Shown here: piece after piece, positions 1-7,855 of the stretch
Layout: every line of letters begins with the position of its first letter
Position numbering within the stretch: the first letter of the stretch is position 1
Program-made: the position numbers and the translations under genes
Source: Massilia soli
Lineage (GTDB): Bacteria > Pseudomonadota > Gammaproteobacteria > Burkholderiales > Burkholderiaceae_D
Length of the DNA: 64,000 nucleotides
Direction: 5' to 3'
Assembly: GCF_016809835.1 (NCBI RefSeq)
Contig: NZ_JAFBIL020000004.1
Span: 456,907 to 520,906 of the forward strand
The notes under the pieces: model-generated
Databases searched by the model: none
The model's input: the letters and a program-made list of their open reading frames with translations, nothing else
Told to the model about the DNA's origin: nothing

Positions 1-129
1 CATGTCGCGGGGGTCGACGAATGTTGCATGCGCTGGCAGCGCCAGCAGGACGGATGCGAGCGGGGCCAGCATGGCACGGCGACACCTCCGGATAACAGCG
101 GCGGCGTGCGGTTGGTAGATTGACTGCAT
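1..129 (-). CDS. N-terminal fragment of a secreted protein (partial)
   Basis: Only the first 43 codons are inside the window; the gene continues past the left edge. The reading frame is open to base 1. The start at 129 is preceded by an AGGGGAG ribosome-binding site, rather close at 3 bases. The peptide has a positively charged stretch (RRCRR near residue 15), a hydrophobic core rich in Leu and Ala, and an Ala-x-Ala-like end (PAHA), which together form a classical Sec signal peptide. A second in-frame ATG at 72 (residue 20) would also give a signal peptide but has a poorer ribosome-binding site. The function cannot be told from this fragment. The protein is expected in the periplasm or outer membrane. 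Confidence 0.6.
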   Translation of the reverse strand, partial: MQSIYQPHAAAVIRRCRRAMLAPLASVLLALPAHATFVDPRDM

Positions 130-315
130 AAACTCCCCTGATGCGCCGGCTACGACAACGGTGGCTAAAGTTGCTTTGAACCATTATTGACCATAATCGT
201 AACTGTTGCCGTTATTTTACATTTCGAGGCGGACTGTTCCGTATGAATCCATGCCTGCGCGATAGCGTCATGACATCGAAAAGTTGATCCTTCAACGTCA
301 ATGCTGTTTGTCTGC

Positions 316-321
316 TATATT
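316..321 (+). promoter_or_regulatory. Extended -10 box directly before the cytochrome b561 start
   Basis: TGCTATATT forms an extended -10 element (TGn plus TATATT). It ends 7 bases before the ATG at 329, so transcription would begin at or next to the A of the start codon. No ribosome-binding site lies before this ATG. A leaderless mRNA is inferred; no good -35 was found. Confidence 0.4.
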
Positions 322-328
322 TGTTCTA

Positions 329-901
329 ATGAGTACGACTAATCTGAACCGTTCGATGTCCGCACGCTATACCTACACCGCCATGCTGTTTCACTGGGTA
401 ATTGCCCTGCTGGTGGTGAGCGCCTTCACGCTGGGATTGGTGATGACCGACATCCCGGGCCTGACGCCAACCAAGCTGCGCTATTTCTCCTGGCACAAAT
501 GGCTGGGCGTGACCGTGCTGCTGCTGGCAGTGCTGCGCGTGCTGTGGCGGCTGTTCCACCAGGCGCCCGCGTATCCGGCGTCGATGCCGCGCTGGCAGAA
601 AAGCGCCGCGAACGGCCTGCACATGCTGCTGTACGTGCTGATCTTCGCCGTGCCGCTGTCGGGCTATTTCTACAGCCTCGCGTCCGGCGTGCCGGTGGTG
701 TACCTCGGCGTGTTCGAGCTGCCGGTGCTGATCGCAGCCGACCCCGAACTCAAGCCGGTGCTCAAGAGCATCCATTACTGGCTTAACATGCTGCTGTGCG
801 GCGCCGTCGGCGTGCATGTGGCCGCCGCGCTGAAGCACCAGTTTATCGACCGCGACGGCGTGCTGGGCCGCATGCTGCCGTCATTTTCTAGGAGATCCTG
901 A
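329..901 (+). CDS. Cytochrome b561 (YceJ-like)
   Basis: This is a 190-residue four-helix membrane cytochrome of the bacterial b561 family. Candidate heme ligands are H22 (in LFHW), H56 (in SWHKW), H149 and H163, placed in hydrophobic helices as usual. Such proteins pass electrons between quinol and periplasmic or membrane partners. The stop codon overlaps the next ATG by one base (TGATG), and two YceI genes follow. This matches the known yceJ-yceI pairing of E. coli. A longer TTG start at 284 is possible, but ATG 329 (or ATG 356) fits the family start better. No ribosome-binding site precedes 329, and the upstream -10 box suggests a leaderless transcript. Confidence 0.85.
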   Translation: MSTTNLNRSMSARYTYTAMLFHWVIALLVVSAFTLGLVMTDIPGLTPTKLRYFSWHKWLGVTVLLLAVLRVLWRLFHQAPAYPASMPRWQKSAANGLHMLLYVLIFAVPLSGYFYSLASGVPVVYLGVFELPVLIAADPELKPVLKSIHYWLNMLLCGAVGVHVAAALKHQFIDRDGVLGRMLPSFSRRS

Positions 902-1455
902 TGATCCTGACCCGTGGCCCATTGCTGGCCGCGCTTCTGGCCGTAACACTGGCCGCCAGCGCCGCCCCACTGAAAACCGATACCGCAAAAAGCGCCATCA
1001 CCGCCAACTTCAAGCAGATGAACGTGCCGGTCGCGGCGACATTCCGCACCTTCAGCGCCAAGCTCGACTATGACCCGGCCAGGCCGGCGGCGGCCAGCGC
1101 CGCCATCGAGATCGACACCGCCAGCCTCGACCTGGGCGATCCGGACATGAACAAGGAAGTGGCAAAGAAGGACTGGTTCAATTCGGCCCAGTTCCCGAAG
1201 GCGACCTTTGTGTCGTCCGAGATCAAGGCGGCCGGCGCCGGCAAGCTGAACGTGACCGGCAAGCTGACGATCAAGGGAAAGTCGGCCACCGTCACCTTCC
1301 CGGCGACGGTGCGCGCCGAAGGCGGAAAACAATTGTTCGAAGGTGCGCTGCCAATCAGGCGGCTTGCTTACAATATCGGCGACGGCGAGTGGAAAGACAC
1401 CAGCATGGTCGCCGACGAGGTCGTCATCCGGTTCCGTGTTCTGGCCGGCCAGTAA
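901..1455 (+). CDS. YceI family periplasmic protein, first copy
   Basis: This 184-residue protein has a signal peptide (hydrophobic residues about 8-20, ending SAA) followed by a YceI lipocalin-like beta-barrel. YceI proteins bind isoprenoid or quinone-like lipids in the periplasm, and several are linked to stress or acid response. The start is set by an AGGAGATCCTG ribosome-binding site inside the end of the cytochrome gene, so the two are translationally coupled. Typical family features are the DTASLDLGDPDMNKEV segment and the WFNSAQFPKATF block. It differs clearly in sequence from the second copy 25 bases downstream, so this is an old duplication or a paired acquisition rather than a recent one. 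Confidence 0.9.
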   Translation: MILTRGPLLAALLAVTLAASAAPLKTDTAKSAITANFKQMNVPVAATFRTFSAKLDYDPARPAAASAAIEIDTASLDLGDPDMNKEVAKKDWFNSAQFPKATFVSSEIKAAGAGKLNVTGKLTIKGKSATVTFPATVRAEGGKQLFEGALPIRRLAYNIGDGEWKDTSMVADEVVIRFRVLAGQ

Positions 1456-1480
1456 TTTTCTCCATCAAAAGGAAAACCCT

Positions 1481-2053
1481 ATGAAATTCAAGCACTTGGT
1501 CGTTGCACTGGCCACCGCCGGCGTCGCCAGCGTGGCGTTCGCCGCCGACACGTACACCATCGATCCGGGCCACACCTACCCGAGTTTCGAAGCCGACCAC
1601 ATGGGCATCTCCGTACTGCGCGGAAAGTTCAACACCACCAAGGGCACGATCACCCTCGACCGCCAGAAGAAGACCGGTTCGATGGAGATCATCATCGACG
1701 CCTCGAGCATCGATTTCGGTCACGACAAGCTCAATGCGCACGCGAAGAACGCCGACATGTTCGACGTCGAGAAATTCCCTGAAGCGCGCTACATCGGCAA
1801 GTCGATCAAGTTTAACGGCGACACCCCGGTCTCGGTCGAAGGCGAGCTGACCCTGCACGGCGTCACCAAGCCGGTCACCCTGACCATCAACAAGTTCAAA
1901 TGCATCACCGACGGCATGACAAAGCGTGAAAAATGCGGCGCCGATGCGTCGGCCGAATTCAAGCGCACCGACTTCGGCATCAATTACGCCACCCCGCGCT
2001 TTGCGCCGGAAGTGAAGCTGCAGATCGAAGTCGAAGCGCTCAAGGACAACTAA
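1481..2053 (+). CDS. YceI family periplasmic protein, second copy
   Basis: This 190-residue protein has a clear signal peptide (MKFKHLVVALATAG..., cleavage after AFA near residue 22) and the classic YceI start DTYTIDPGHTYPSFEADHMG. The family folds as a lipid-binding barrel in the periplasm. The C-terminal half contains CITDGMTKREKCG, a pair of cysteines that may form a disulfide. The gene lies 25 bases after the first YceI gene in the same operon, with AAAAGGAAAA as ribosome-binding site. It is followed by a strong terminator. An electron-carrier or quinone-related job with the upstream cytochrome b561 is inferred from gene order, not proven. Confidence 0.92.
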   Translation: MKFKHLVVALATAGVASVAFAADTYTIDPGHTYPSFEADHMGISVLRGKFNTTKGTITLDRQKKTGSMEIIIDASSIDFGHDKLNAHAKNADMFDVEKFPEARYIGKSIKFNGDTPVSVEGELTLHGVTKPVTLTINKFKCITDGMTKREKCGADASAEFKRTDFGINYATPRFAPEVKLQIEVEALKDN

Positions 2054-2076
2054 GTCCTGGCGCTGCCGCAACAAAG

Positions 2077-2115
2077 AAAAACCCCCGGTGCCTTCGCAGG
2101 CACCGGGGGTTTTTT
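2077..2115. terminator. Bidirectional intrinsic terminator
   Basis: An 11-bp stem (CCCCCGGTGCC paired with GGCACCGGGGG, loop TTCGCA) is flanked by an A-tract on the left and a T-tract on the right. It sits between the convergent YceI operon and the glycine-zipper gene, so it can end transcription from both sides. Confidence 0.9.
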
Positions 2116-2145
2116 ACTGCCTGGCGTTATGACTGCCAGCGTCGA

Positions 2146-3285
2146 TTAACGTCCGTCGCCGTCGGCGTCGCCTGGAATGGCGCGCTCAACACGGTGCCAT
2201 GCGGCACGGGTTGCCGACTTGGCCTGGTCCCACGACAGGCGCGAATTGCCCTTGACGCGATCCCAGTCGCCCGACATGTCTTGCTCGTAGGCGTCGAATT
2301 CGCCCGAATACTTGCTGCGGCTGTTGTAGCCCAGTTCGTATGCAGGACCGTAGTCGTCATAGGTGTAGCCCGGGGTGTAGTACGGAGCGGTCTGGTAAGC
2401 GCTGCGCCAGTAAGCCGACTCTTCTTCCGGATTGACCATGCGGCCAGCTGCCTTGCCTGCCATGCCGCCGGCAAACGCGCCGACGACTGCGCCTGCTGCC
2501 GCGCCGACCGGGCCGCCGACAGCGCCTGCCGCCGCGCCCATTGCCGCGCCGCTACCTGCGCCGACGCCCTTGGCGAAGTGGTGCTCATGCAGTTCGTCGC
2601 CCGGTTCTGGATTGACGACTTCTGCCGCGCCCTTGCCTGCCAGGCCGCCAGCGATGCCGCCGATGGCCGCACCGGCGGCGATGCCGACCGGGCCAGCCGC
2701 AGCGCCGATGCCGGCGCCAGTCAGTGCACCTGCGCCAGCGCCCAGGCCGGTACCGATGATGTGCTCACCCTTGTTGTCAGTCCAGGTGCGCTCGATGTGC
2801 GCCGCATCTTCATCCGTGCGCGGATTCACGCCCATCAGGATGCCGCCACTCTTGATGCCTTCTTCGTAGTGCTTGACGCGCTCTTCCGGAATGCCTGCGC
2901 CGATCAGTGCGCCAACCAGGCCGCCTGCGATGCCGCCGGCGCCAGCGCCAGCCAGTGCAGCTGCGATTGGGCCGGCCACAACCAGGCCGATGCCTGGCAG
3001 GACCAGGGTGGTGCCGACGGCAGCCACGCCGGCCAGGACCGCGCCGATGGTTCCGCCAATGCCGGCGCCAACGCCGGCGCCTTCGGCAGCCTTGCTGCCC
3101 AGCTCAGTGTCGGTGTCGGCAAAGTGGCGCTTGCGGGCGTCGTCCGACATCATCAAGGTGACGTCGTCTTTCGAGTAGCCGCGGTCGGAGAGCGAGTTGT
3201 AAGCGCGTTCGGCGCTGTCACGGTCGCGGAACAGCCCGGTTACCATGCGCGAATTTTTCTGGTTGTTGGTGTCGTAGTTGCTCAT
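2146..3285 (-). CDS. Glycine-zipper stress protein with three Gly/Ala-rich membrane blocks
   Basis: The 379-residue protein starts with a small domain (residues about 10-55, VTGLFRDRDSAERAYNSLSDRGYSKDDVTLMMS) like that of general-stress proteins of the GSP17M type. Three long glycine-zipper blocks follow, near residues 65-135, 180-220 and 240-285, each dominated by GxxxG/AxxxG steps. A charged tail ends in WDRVKGNSRLSWDQAKSATRAAWHRVERA, a hydrophilic helix resembling stress-induced CsbD/YjbJ-like proteins. ATG 3285 is chosen over an upstream TTG because TTTAGGAG lies 7 bases before it. The glycine zippers suggest membrane insertion or oligomer packing. The exact role is unknown. It is divergent from a GlsB-like stress gene. 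Confidence 0.75.
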   Translation of the reverse strand: MSNYDTNNQKNSRMVTGLFRDRDSAERAYNSLSDRGYSKDDVTLMMSDDARKRHFADTDTELGSKAAEGAGVGAGIGGTIGAVLAGVAAVGTTLVLPGIGLVVAGPIAAALAGAGAGGIAGGLVGALIGAGIPEERVKHYEEGIKSGGILMGVNPRTDEDAAHIERTWTDNKGEHIIGTGLGAGAGALTGAGIGAAAGPVGIAAGAAIGGIAGGLAGKGAAEVVNPEPGDELHEHHFAKGVGAGSGAAMGAAAGAVGGPVGAAAGAVVGAFAGGMAGKAAGRMVNPEEESAYWRSAYQTAPYYTPGYTYDDYGPAYELGYNSRSKYSGEFDAYEQDMSGDWDRVKGNSRLSWDQAKSATRAAWHRVERAIPGDADGDGR

Positions 3286-3562
3286 TATCAATCTCCTAAA
3301 ATTATCAATCTGCGGGGCTTTAAATAAAACCTGGAATTCGTTGCCAGTTCTTTAACAATATGCCGCGACAAGATTGCACTCTGTACGCTGACGCACCCAA
3401 TTTCAGACTTTCCAAATGGCATGAAAAGGCCGCGGAGCGATATCGCCGTTACGTTCGTTGCCGCACCGACCAAGGGTTATCGAAAGACTATTCTTTTTCC
3501 ACGGTCAGCACTTTTAGGGATGGCCAAAGGGGTACGTTTCTAATCTAATAGGAGGAATCAAC

Positions 3563-3832
3563 ATGTTATTCATCATCTGGATCATTGTCGGCGGTATCTT
3601 GGGTTGGCTGGCTAGCATGGTCATGAAAACGGACGCAGAACAGGGCATGATCCTGAACATCGTCGTCGGCATCATCGGCGCCTTCCTGGGCGGCTGGTTG
3701 CTTTCTCCGCTGTTCGGTACCGGCACCATCAACTCGGACGACTTCAGCATCAGCTCGCTGCTGGTATCGTTCCTTGGCGCTGTCATCCTGCTCGCAATCG
3801 TCAACCTGCTGCGTCGCGGCAAGGTACGTTAA
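3563..3832 (+). CDS. GlsB/YeaQ/YmgE family membrane protein
   Basis: This 89-residue, very hydrophobic protein has three membrane segments (residues about 3-22, 30-52 and 66-84) and the family pattern WIIVGGILGWLAS with the glycine-rich IVVGIIGAFLGGWL. The family was once named transglycosylase-associated protein, but the molecular function is not established; members are often induced by stress or stationary phase. A textbook AGGAGG ribosome-binding site precedes the start. The gene is followed at once by a terminator, so it is probably monocistronic. Its position opposite the glycine-zipper gene suggests a shared envelope-stress theme (inferred). Confidence 0.9.
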   Translation: MLFIIWIIVGGILGWLASMVMKTDAEQGMILNIVVGIIGAFLGGWLLSPLFGTGTINSDDFSISSLLVSFLGAVILLAIVNLLRRGKVR

Positions 3833-3849
3833 TCGCGGCACGCTCTACT

Positions 3850-3879
3850 AACCAACGCCTCACCGCGTTGGTTTTTTTT
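3850..3879 (+). terminator. Intrinsic terminator after the GlsB-like gene
   Basis: AACCAACGC pairs with GCGTTGGTT around a CTCACC loop and runs into eight T residues. It ends the GlsB-like transcript 16 bases before the next ATG. Confidence 0.88.
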
Positions 3880-3895
3880 CGTCTGGAATAAGCGC

Positions 3896-5173
3896 ATGAA
3901 CAGGAATACGGTCAAGATTGCTTTGCTCAGCATTACCGCCACGTTGGTCGCGGTGTTTTTGGTATTCAACCTGCTGCCGAGCGAAAAGCAAATCGAAAAA
4001 CAGCTGCTGCAGAAGTACGATACGTCCGATCCGCAGTTTCGCCGCTCGATGGGCGTCCTGCTGGGCCCAGCGATTATTGAAGGAAATAAAGTTGAAGTGC
4101 TGCTCAATGGCGCCCAGATATTCCCGGCGATGCTCGATGCGATCCGCGGCGCGCAGCACACCATCACGCTGGAGACCTATATCTACTGGTCCGAAACCAT
4201 CGGCAAGGAATTCAGCGACGCGCTGATCGAACGCGCGCGCGCCGGCGTCAAGGTGCACGTCATGCTCGACTTCATGGGCAGCATCAAGATGGACCTGGCC
4301 GCCATTGACGCGATGAAGGCGGCCGGCGTGCACGTCCAGCGCTATCACAAGCCGGTGTGGTGGAAGTTCACCCGGCTGAACAACCGCACCCACCGCAAAC
4401 TGTTGATCGTCGACGGCAAGACCGGATTCACCGGCGGCGTCGGCATCGCCGACCAGTGGCGCGGCAACGCCGAGGATGACAAGCACTGGCGCGACACCCA
4501 TTTCCGCGTCCAGGGCCCGGTGGTCGGGCAGATGCAGGCGGTGTTCAACGATAACTGGACCAAGGCCACCGGCCAGGTCCTCGACGGCCCGCACTATTTC
4601 CCGGCACTGGAAAAAGCCGGCGCCCACGACGCCCAGATGTTCAGCAGCTCGCCCACCGGCGGCAGCGGCAGCATGCACCTGATGTACCTGATCGCGATCA
4701 ACGCGGCGCGAAACTCGATCAACCTGTCGGCGTCCTACTTCGTACCCGACGAGCTGGCCATCAAGGCGCTGGTCGCGGCCAGGAAGCGCGGCGTCGCGGT
4801 GCGCATCATCACGCCGGGACCGGACATCGATTCCGACATCGTGCGCGCCGCCTCGCGCGAACGCTGGGGCGACCTGCTCAAGGCCGGCGTCAAGATCGCC
4901 GAATACCAGCCCACCATGTACCACGTCAAAGCGCTGATCGTCGATACGATGATGGTGTCGGTCGGCTCGACCAACTTCGACAACCGTTCGTTCAGCATCA
5001 ATGACGAAGCCAACCTGAACGTGATGGACCGTGAATTTGCCACGCAGCAGGCCGCGATCTTCGACGCCGACTGGGCCAAGTCGAAGCCGATCACCCTGCA
5101 GGCGTGGGAGAATCGGCCGTGGACCGACAAGTTGCACGGCGAGATTGCGTCGCTGATCGGCGCGCAGCTGTAA
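3896..5173 (+). CDS. Phospholipase D family / cardiolipin synthase-like protein
   Basis: This 425-residue protein has one N-terminal membrane anchor (residues about 7-27) and two PLD domains. Both HKD motifs are intact: H166-K168-D173 (HRKLLIVD) and H343-K345-D350 (HVKALIVD). That is the arrangement of bacterial cardiolipin synthases, which join phosphatidylglycerol with another phospholipid in the inner membrane. It has one anchor rather than the two N-terminal helices of ClsA, so it is nearer the ClsB/ClsC-like group. A phospholipase or phosphatidyl-transferase role cannot be excluded. The start follows the GlsB terminator closely and lacks a strong ribosome-binding site. Confidence 0.85.
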   Translation: MNRNTVKIALLSITATLVAVFLVFNLLPSEKQIEKQLLQKYDTSDPQFRRSMGVLLGPAIIEGNKVEVLLNGAQIFPAMLDAIRGAQHTITLETYIYWSETIGKEFSDALIERARAGVKVHVMLDFMGSIKMDLAAIDAMKAAGVHVQRYHKPVWWKFTRLNNRTHRKLLIVDGKTGFTGGVGIADQWRGNAEDDKHWRDTHFRVQGPVVGQMQAVFNDNWTKATGQVLDGPHYFPALEKAGAHDAQMFSSSPTGGSGSMHLMYLIAINAARNSINLSASYFVPDELAIKALVAARKRGVAVRIITPGPDIDSDIVRAASRERWGDLLKAGVKIAEYQPTMYHVKALIVDTMMVSVGSTNFDNRSFSINDEANLNVMDREFATQQAAIFDADWAKSKPITLQAWENRPWTDKLHGEIASLIGAQL

Positions 5174-5239
5174 CGACGATCAGCTCGTTACCTCCCGGCA
5201 AAACTGTACAAAACCCCATATGTACACGATAAAATGTGG

Positions 5240-5268
5240 TTGACTAAGTGGAGGTCGATACGGATACT
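5240..5268 (+). promoter_or_regulatory. Sigma-70 promoter of the S46 peptidase gene
   Basis: TTGACT and GATACT are separated by exactly 17 bases. The start of transcription would be near 5275, giving a leader of about 50 nt that contains a GC-rich hairpin. Confidence 0.6.
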
Positions 5269-5270
5269 CT

Positions 5271-5291
5271 AGGGCGCTCATGTAGCGCCCT
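5271..5291 (+). other. Hairpin in the S46 leader
   Basis: AGGGCGCT pairs with AGCGCCCT around a 5-base loop at the predicted 5' end of the transcript. It has no T-tract, so it is not a terminator. It could protect the 5' end of the mRNA or be a regulatory element (inferred). Confidence 0.45.
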
Positions 5292-5326
5292 GTTCAGTTC
5301 CGATTACCATAAGAGACGAAACGCGA

Positions 5327-7483
5327 ATGAAAAAACTCCTCCTCCCGCTCGCCCTGCTGTCCACGTTCGCACACGCCGACGAAGGCATGTGGATGCCGCA
5401 GCAGCTGCCACAAGTAGCCAAGCAACTCAAGGCAGCCGGCCTCAAGCTCGATCCTGCCGCCCTGACCAAACTGACCGAGTTTCCGATGGGCGCGATTGTG
5501 AGCCTGGGCGGCTGCTCCGCCTCGTTCGTTTCGCCGCAGGGCCTGGTTGCCACCAACCACCACTGCGTCTACAACAGCATCGCCGTCAACTCGACCCCTG
5601 AACGCGACCTGCTGGCCAACGGCTTCCTGGCCAAGACCTTCGCAGAAGAACTGCCGGCAGCGCCAGGCAGCCGCATCTTCGTGACCAAGGAAGTGACCAA
5701 CGTCAGCAACAAGATCATCACCCCCGACGTCGCCGCGCTGTCCGGCAAGGCGCGCGTGGACGCGATGGAAAAGAACATGAAGTCGATGGTCGCCGAATGC
5801 GAAAAAGACGCCGGCCACCGCTGCAACGTGGCCAGCTACTACGGCGGCCTCGAGTTCTACCTGATCAAGCAACTGGAAATCCGCGACGTTCGCCTTGTGC
5901 ACGCGCCGGCCTCCGGCGTGGGCAAATTCGGCGGCGACCAGGACAACTGGATGTGGCCGCGCCACACCGGTGACTACGGTTTCTACCGCGGCTACGTGAG
6001 CAAGGACGGCAAGGCTGCCGACTTCTCGAAGGACAACATCCCTTACGTACCGAAGCACCACCTGAAGATTGCAAAAGAAGGCGTCAAGGAAGGCGACTTC
6101 GTCATGGTACTGGGCTATCCGGGCCGCACCAACCGCCACCGCCTGCCGTCGGAAGTGGCGTACACGTTCGACTGGAACTACCCGGCATTTGTCCAGGCTT
6201 CGCAAGAAACCCTGGCGATCATCGACCGCGAAACCAAGAACGATCCTGACGCCAAGCTCAAGTACGCTGGCCGGGTCGCGGGCGTGAACAACTACTACAA
6301 GAACCGCAAGGGCATGCTGACCAGCTACGAGAACAGCGATATCCTGGCGCGCAAGACCAAGGAACACGCGGACCTCAAGGCCTGGATCCATTCGAATGCC
6401 GCACGCAAGAACGAGTTTGGCGGCGACATCGAGAAGGTCGAAGCACTGATCGCCCAGCGCGACGCCGACATCAAGCGCGACTTCTTCCTCAGCTCGTCTT
6501 CGCCGCGCCTGCTGACCGTCGCACGCGAACTGTACCGCCTGGCGAACGAAAGCACCAAGCCCGACGCCGAACGCAAGGCCGGCTACCAGCAGCGCGACCT
6601 GCCGCGCTTCCAGGCCGGCGTGGCCGCGGTAGACCGTACCTACACCGAGAAAGTCGACAAGGCACTGGCGCTGAACAGTCTGGTCAAGTACGCCGCGCAG
6701 CCAAAAGCACAGCGCAGCGCCAACTTCGACGCAGCCCTGGGCATCACCGACGGCATGACCGAAGCCCAGCTGAAAGCTGCGCTGGACAAGATGTACGCAG
6801 GTTCGCAGCTGGCCGACAAGGCGGCGCGTACCGCATGGCTGGGCAAGAAGCCGGAAGACTTCAAGGCCAGCAATGACAGCTTCATCAAGGCAGCGGTCGC
6901 CATGTACGAGCAGGGCCTGAAGAGCGAAGCCGAGGAAGAAGAACTGGCCGGCAAGATCCAGCAAGCCTACGCCAACTACATGAAGGCAAAGATCGCCTAC
7001 ATGACCAGCAAGGGCCAGGCTGTGTATCCGGACGCTAACAGCACCCTGCGCGTCACCTTCGGCAAGATCGCCGGCCGCGCGTTCGGCGCCGACGGCACCG
7101 GCGCATGGACCCCGTTCACCACCGTCAAGGGCGTGGTAGCGAAGGCCACCGGCGAAGGCGAGTTCAACGCACCGGCAGCGCAGCTGGCATCGATCAAGGC
7201 CAAGGACTTCGGCAAATATGTCGACCCTAAGCTCAAGACCGTGCCTGTGAACTACCTGGCGACGCTCGACATCACCGGCGGCAACTCGGGTTCGGCAGCG
7301 CTGAACGCCAAGGGCGAGTTCATCGGCCTGGCCTTCGACGGCACCCTCGATTCGATCATCTCGGACTGGGACTTCAACAACGCCAACACCCGCTCGATCC
7401 AGGTCGACGTGCGTTACATGCTGTGGAACATGAAGCATGTCGACAAAGCCGACAACTTGCTGAAAGAAATGAACGTCGAGTAA
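5327..7483 (+). CDS. S46 family dipeptidyl-peptidase (DPP7-like)
   Basis: The 718-residue protein has a signal peptide (residues 1-17, ending AHA) and a full-length S46 serine peptidase domain. The triad is visible: His in ATNHHC (78-79), Asp in HTGDYGFYR (D216), and Ser654 in TGGNSGSAAL. These enzymes cut dipeptides from the free N-terminus of peptides in the periplasm. In the family, the residue 18 positions after the catalytic Ser sets specificity: Gly in DPP7 (hydrophobic P1), Arg in DPP11 (acidic P1). Here it is Gly672, so DPP7-like specificity is inferred. The gene has its own promoter and a strong terminator, and fits the amino-acid-scavenging theme of the window. Confidence 0.93.
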   Translation: MKKLLLPLALLSTFAHADEGMWMPQQLPQVAKQLKAAGLKLDPAALTKLTEFPMGAIVSLGGCSASFVSPQGLVATNHHCVYNSIAVNSTPERDLLANGFLAKTFAEELPAAPGSRIFVTKEVTNVSNKIITPDVAALSGKARVDAMEKNMKSMVAECEKDAGHRCNVASYYGGLEFYLIKQLEIRDVRLVHAPASGVGKFGGDQDNWMWPRHTGDYGFYRGYVSKDGKAADFSKDNIPYVPKHHLKIAKEGVKEGDFVMVLGYPGRTNRHRLPSEVAYTFDWNYPAFVQASQETLAIIDRETKNDPDAKLKYAGRVAGVNNYYKNRKGMLTSYENSDILARKTKEHADLKAWIHSNAARKNEFGGDIEKVEALIAQRDADIKRDFFLSSSSPRLLTVARELYRLANESTKPDAERKAGYQQRDLPRFQAGVAAVDRTYTEKVDKALALNSLVKYAAQPKAQRSANFDAALGITDGMTEAQLKAALDKMYAGSQLADKAARTAWLGKKPEDFKASNDSFIKAAVAMYEQGLKSEAEEEELAGKIQQAYANYMKAKIAYMTSKGQAVYPDANSTLRVTFGKIAGRAFGADGTGAWTPFTTVKGVVAKATGEGEFNAPAAQLASIKAKDFGKYVDPKLKTVPVNYLATLDITGGNSGSAALNAKGEFIGLAFDGTLDSIISDWDFNNANTRSIQVDVRYMLWNMKHVDKADNLLKEMNVE

Positions 7484-7513
7484 CTGACGACGGCATCGCG
7501 CGATGCTGAACGA

Positions 7514-7547
7514 AAGCCACGCCGCCGCAAGGCCGCGTGGCTTTTTT
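7514..7547 (+). terminator. Intrinsic terminator after the S46 gene
   Basis: AAGCCACGC pairs with GCGTGGCTT around a GC-rich loop and is followed by a run of T. It lies 31 bases after the S46 stop. Confidence 0.88.
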
Positions 7548-7563
7548 ATAGGCGATCAACGTT

Positions 7564-7834
7564 AAGTGTGGAATCCACTCCGTCCTTCCCGCGCAGGCGG
7601 GAATCCATACTGACGCCGGGTAGCGGATCGGGGTCTCGCGGCTACAGCGTCGCTGGGATGGGTGCCCGCCTGCGCGGGCACGACGTGGCGGTGGCCACTC
7701 CGGTTTCCAGATGTAACAGTGACATAGCGATTTAATACGCGATGTCACCGTCAAGTGTGGAATTCACTCCGTCCTGCGCGGGCACGACGTGGCGGTGGCC
7801 ACGCCGGTTTCCACATGTACCGGTGACATAGCGT
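7564..7834. repeat. Imperfect direct repeat; left copy carries an extra 85-bp REP-like segment
   Basis: Two copies of the same block lie in tandem. The left (about 7564-7749) and right (7753-7834) copies both begin AAGTGTGGAATnCACTCCGTCC and both continue TGCGCGGGCACGACGTGGCG, then run on to a TGACATAGCG segment. The left copy has an extra 85 bases (7586-7670) between these two parts, with inverted TTCCCGCGCAGGCGGGAA-like arms; the right copy lacks it precisely. This block and the terminator before it fill the 372-bp gap between the S46 and CPBP genes. No open reading frame of interest was seen in it. Confidence 0.8.
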
Positions 7835-7855
7835 TTTTATATGCCGAGAGACAGT

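Noticed and set aside
2432..3178. Pro/Ala-rich open frames on the plus strand within the glycine-zipper gene
   Set aside because: They are the complement of Gly/Ala codons and have no ribosome-binding site or family.
3360..3548. A 62-codon open frame between the glycine-zipper and GlsB-like genes
   Set aside because: No ribosome-binding site, mixed composition, and it fills the shared promoter region. No homology was recognised.
5294..7438. A 714-codon open frame on the minus strand opposite the S46 peptidase
   Set aside because: The S46 gene has all catalytic motifs, a promoter, a signal peptide and a terminator. The antisense frame has shadow-like composition and no ribosome-binding site.
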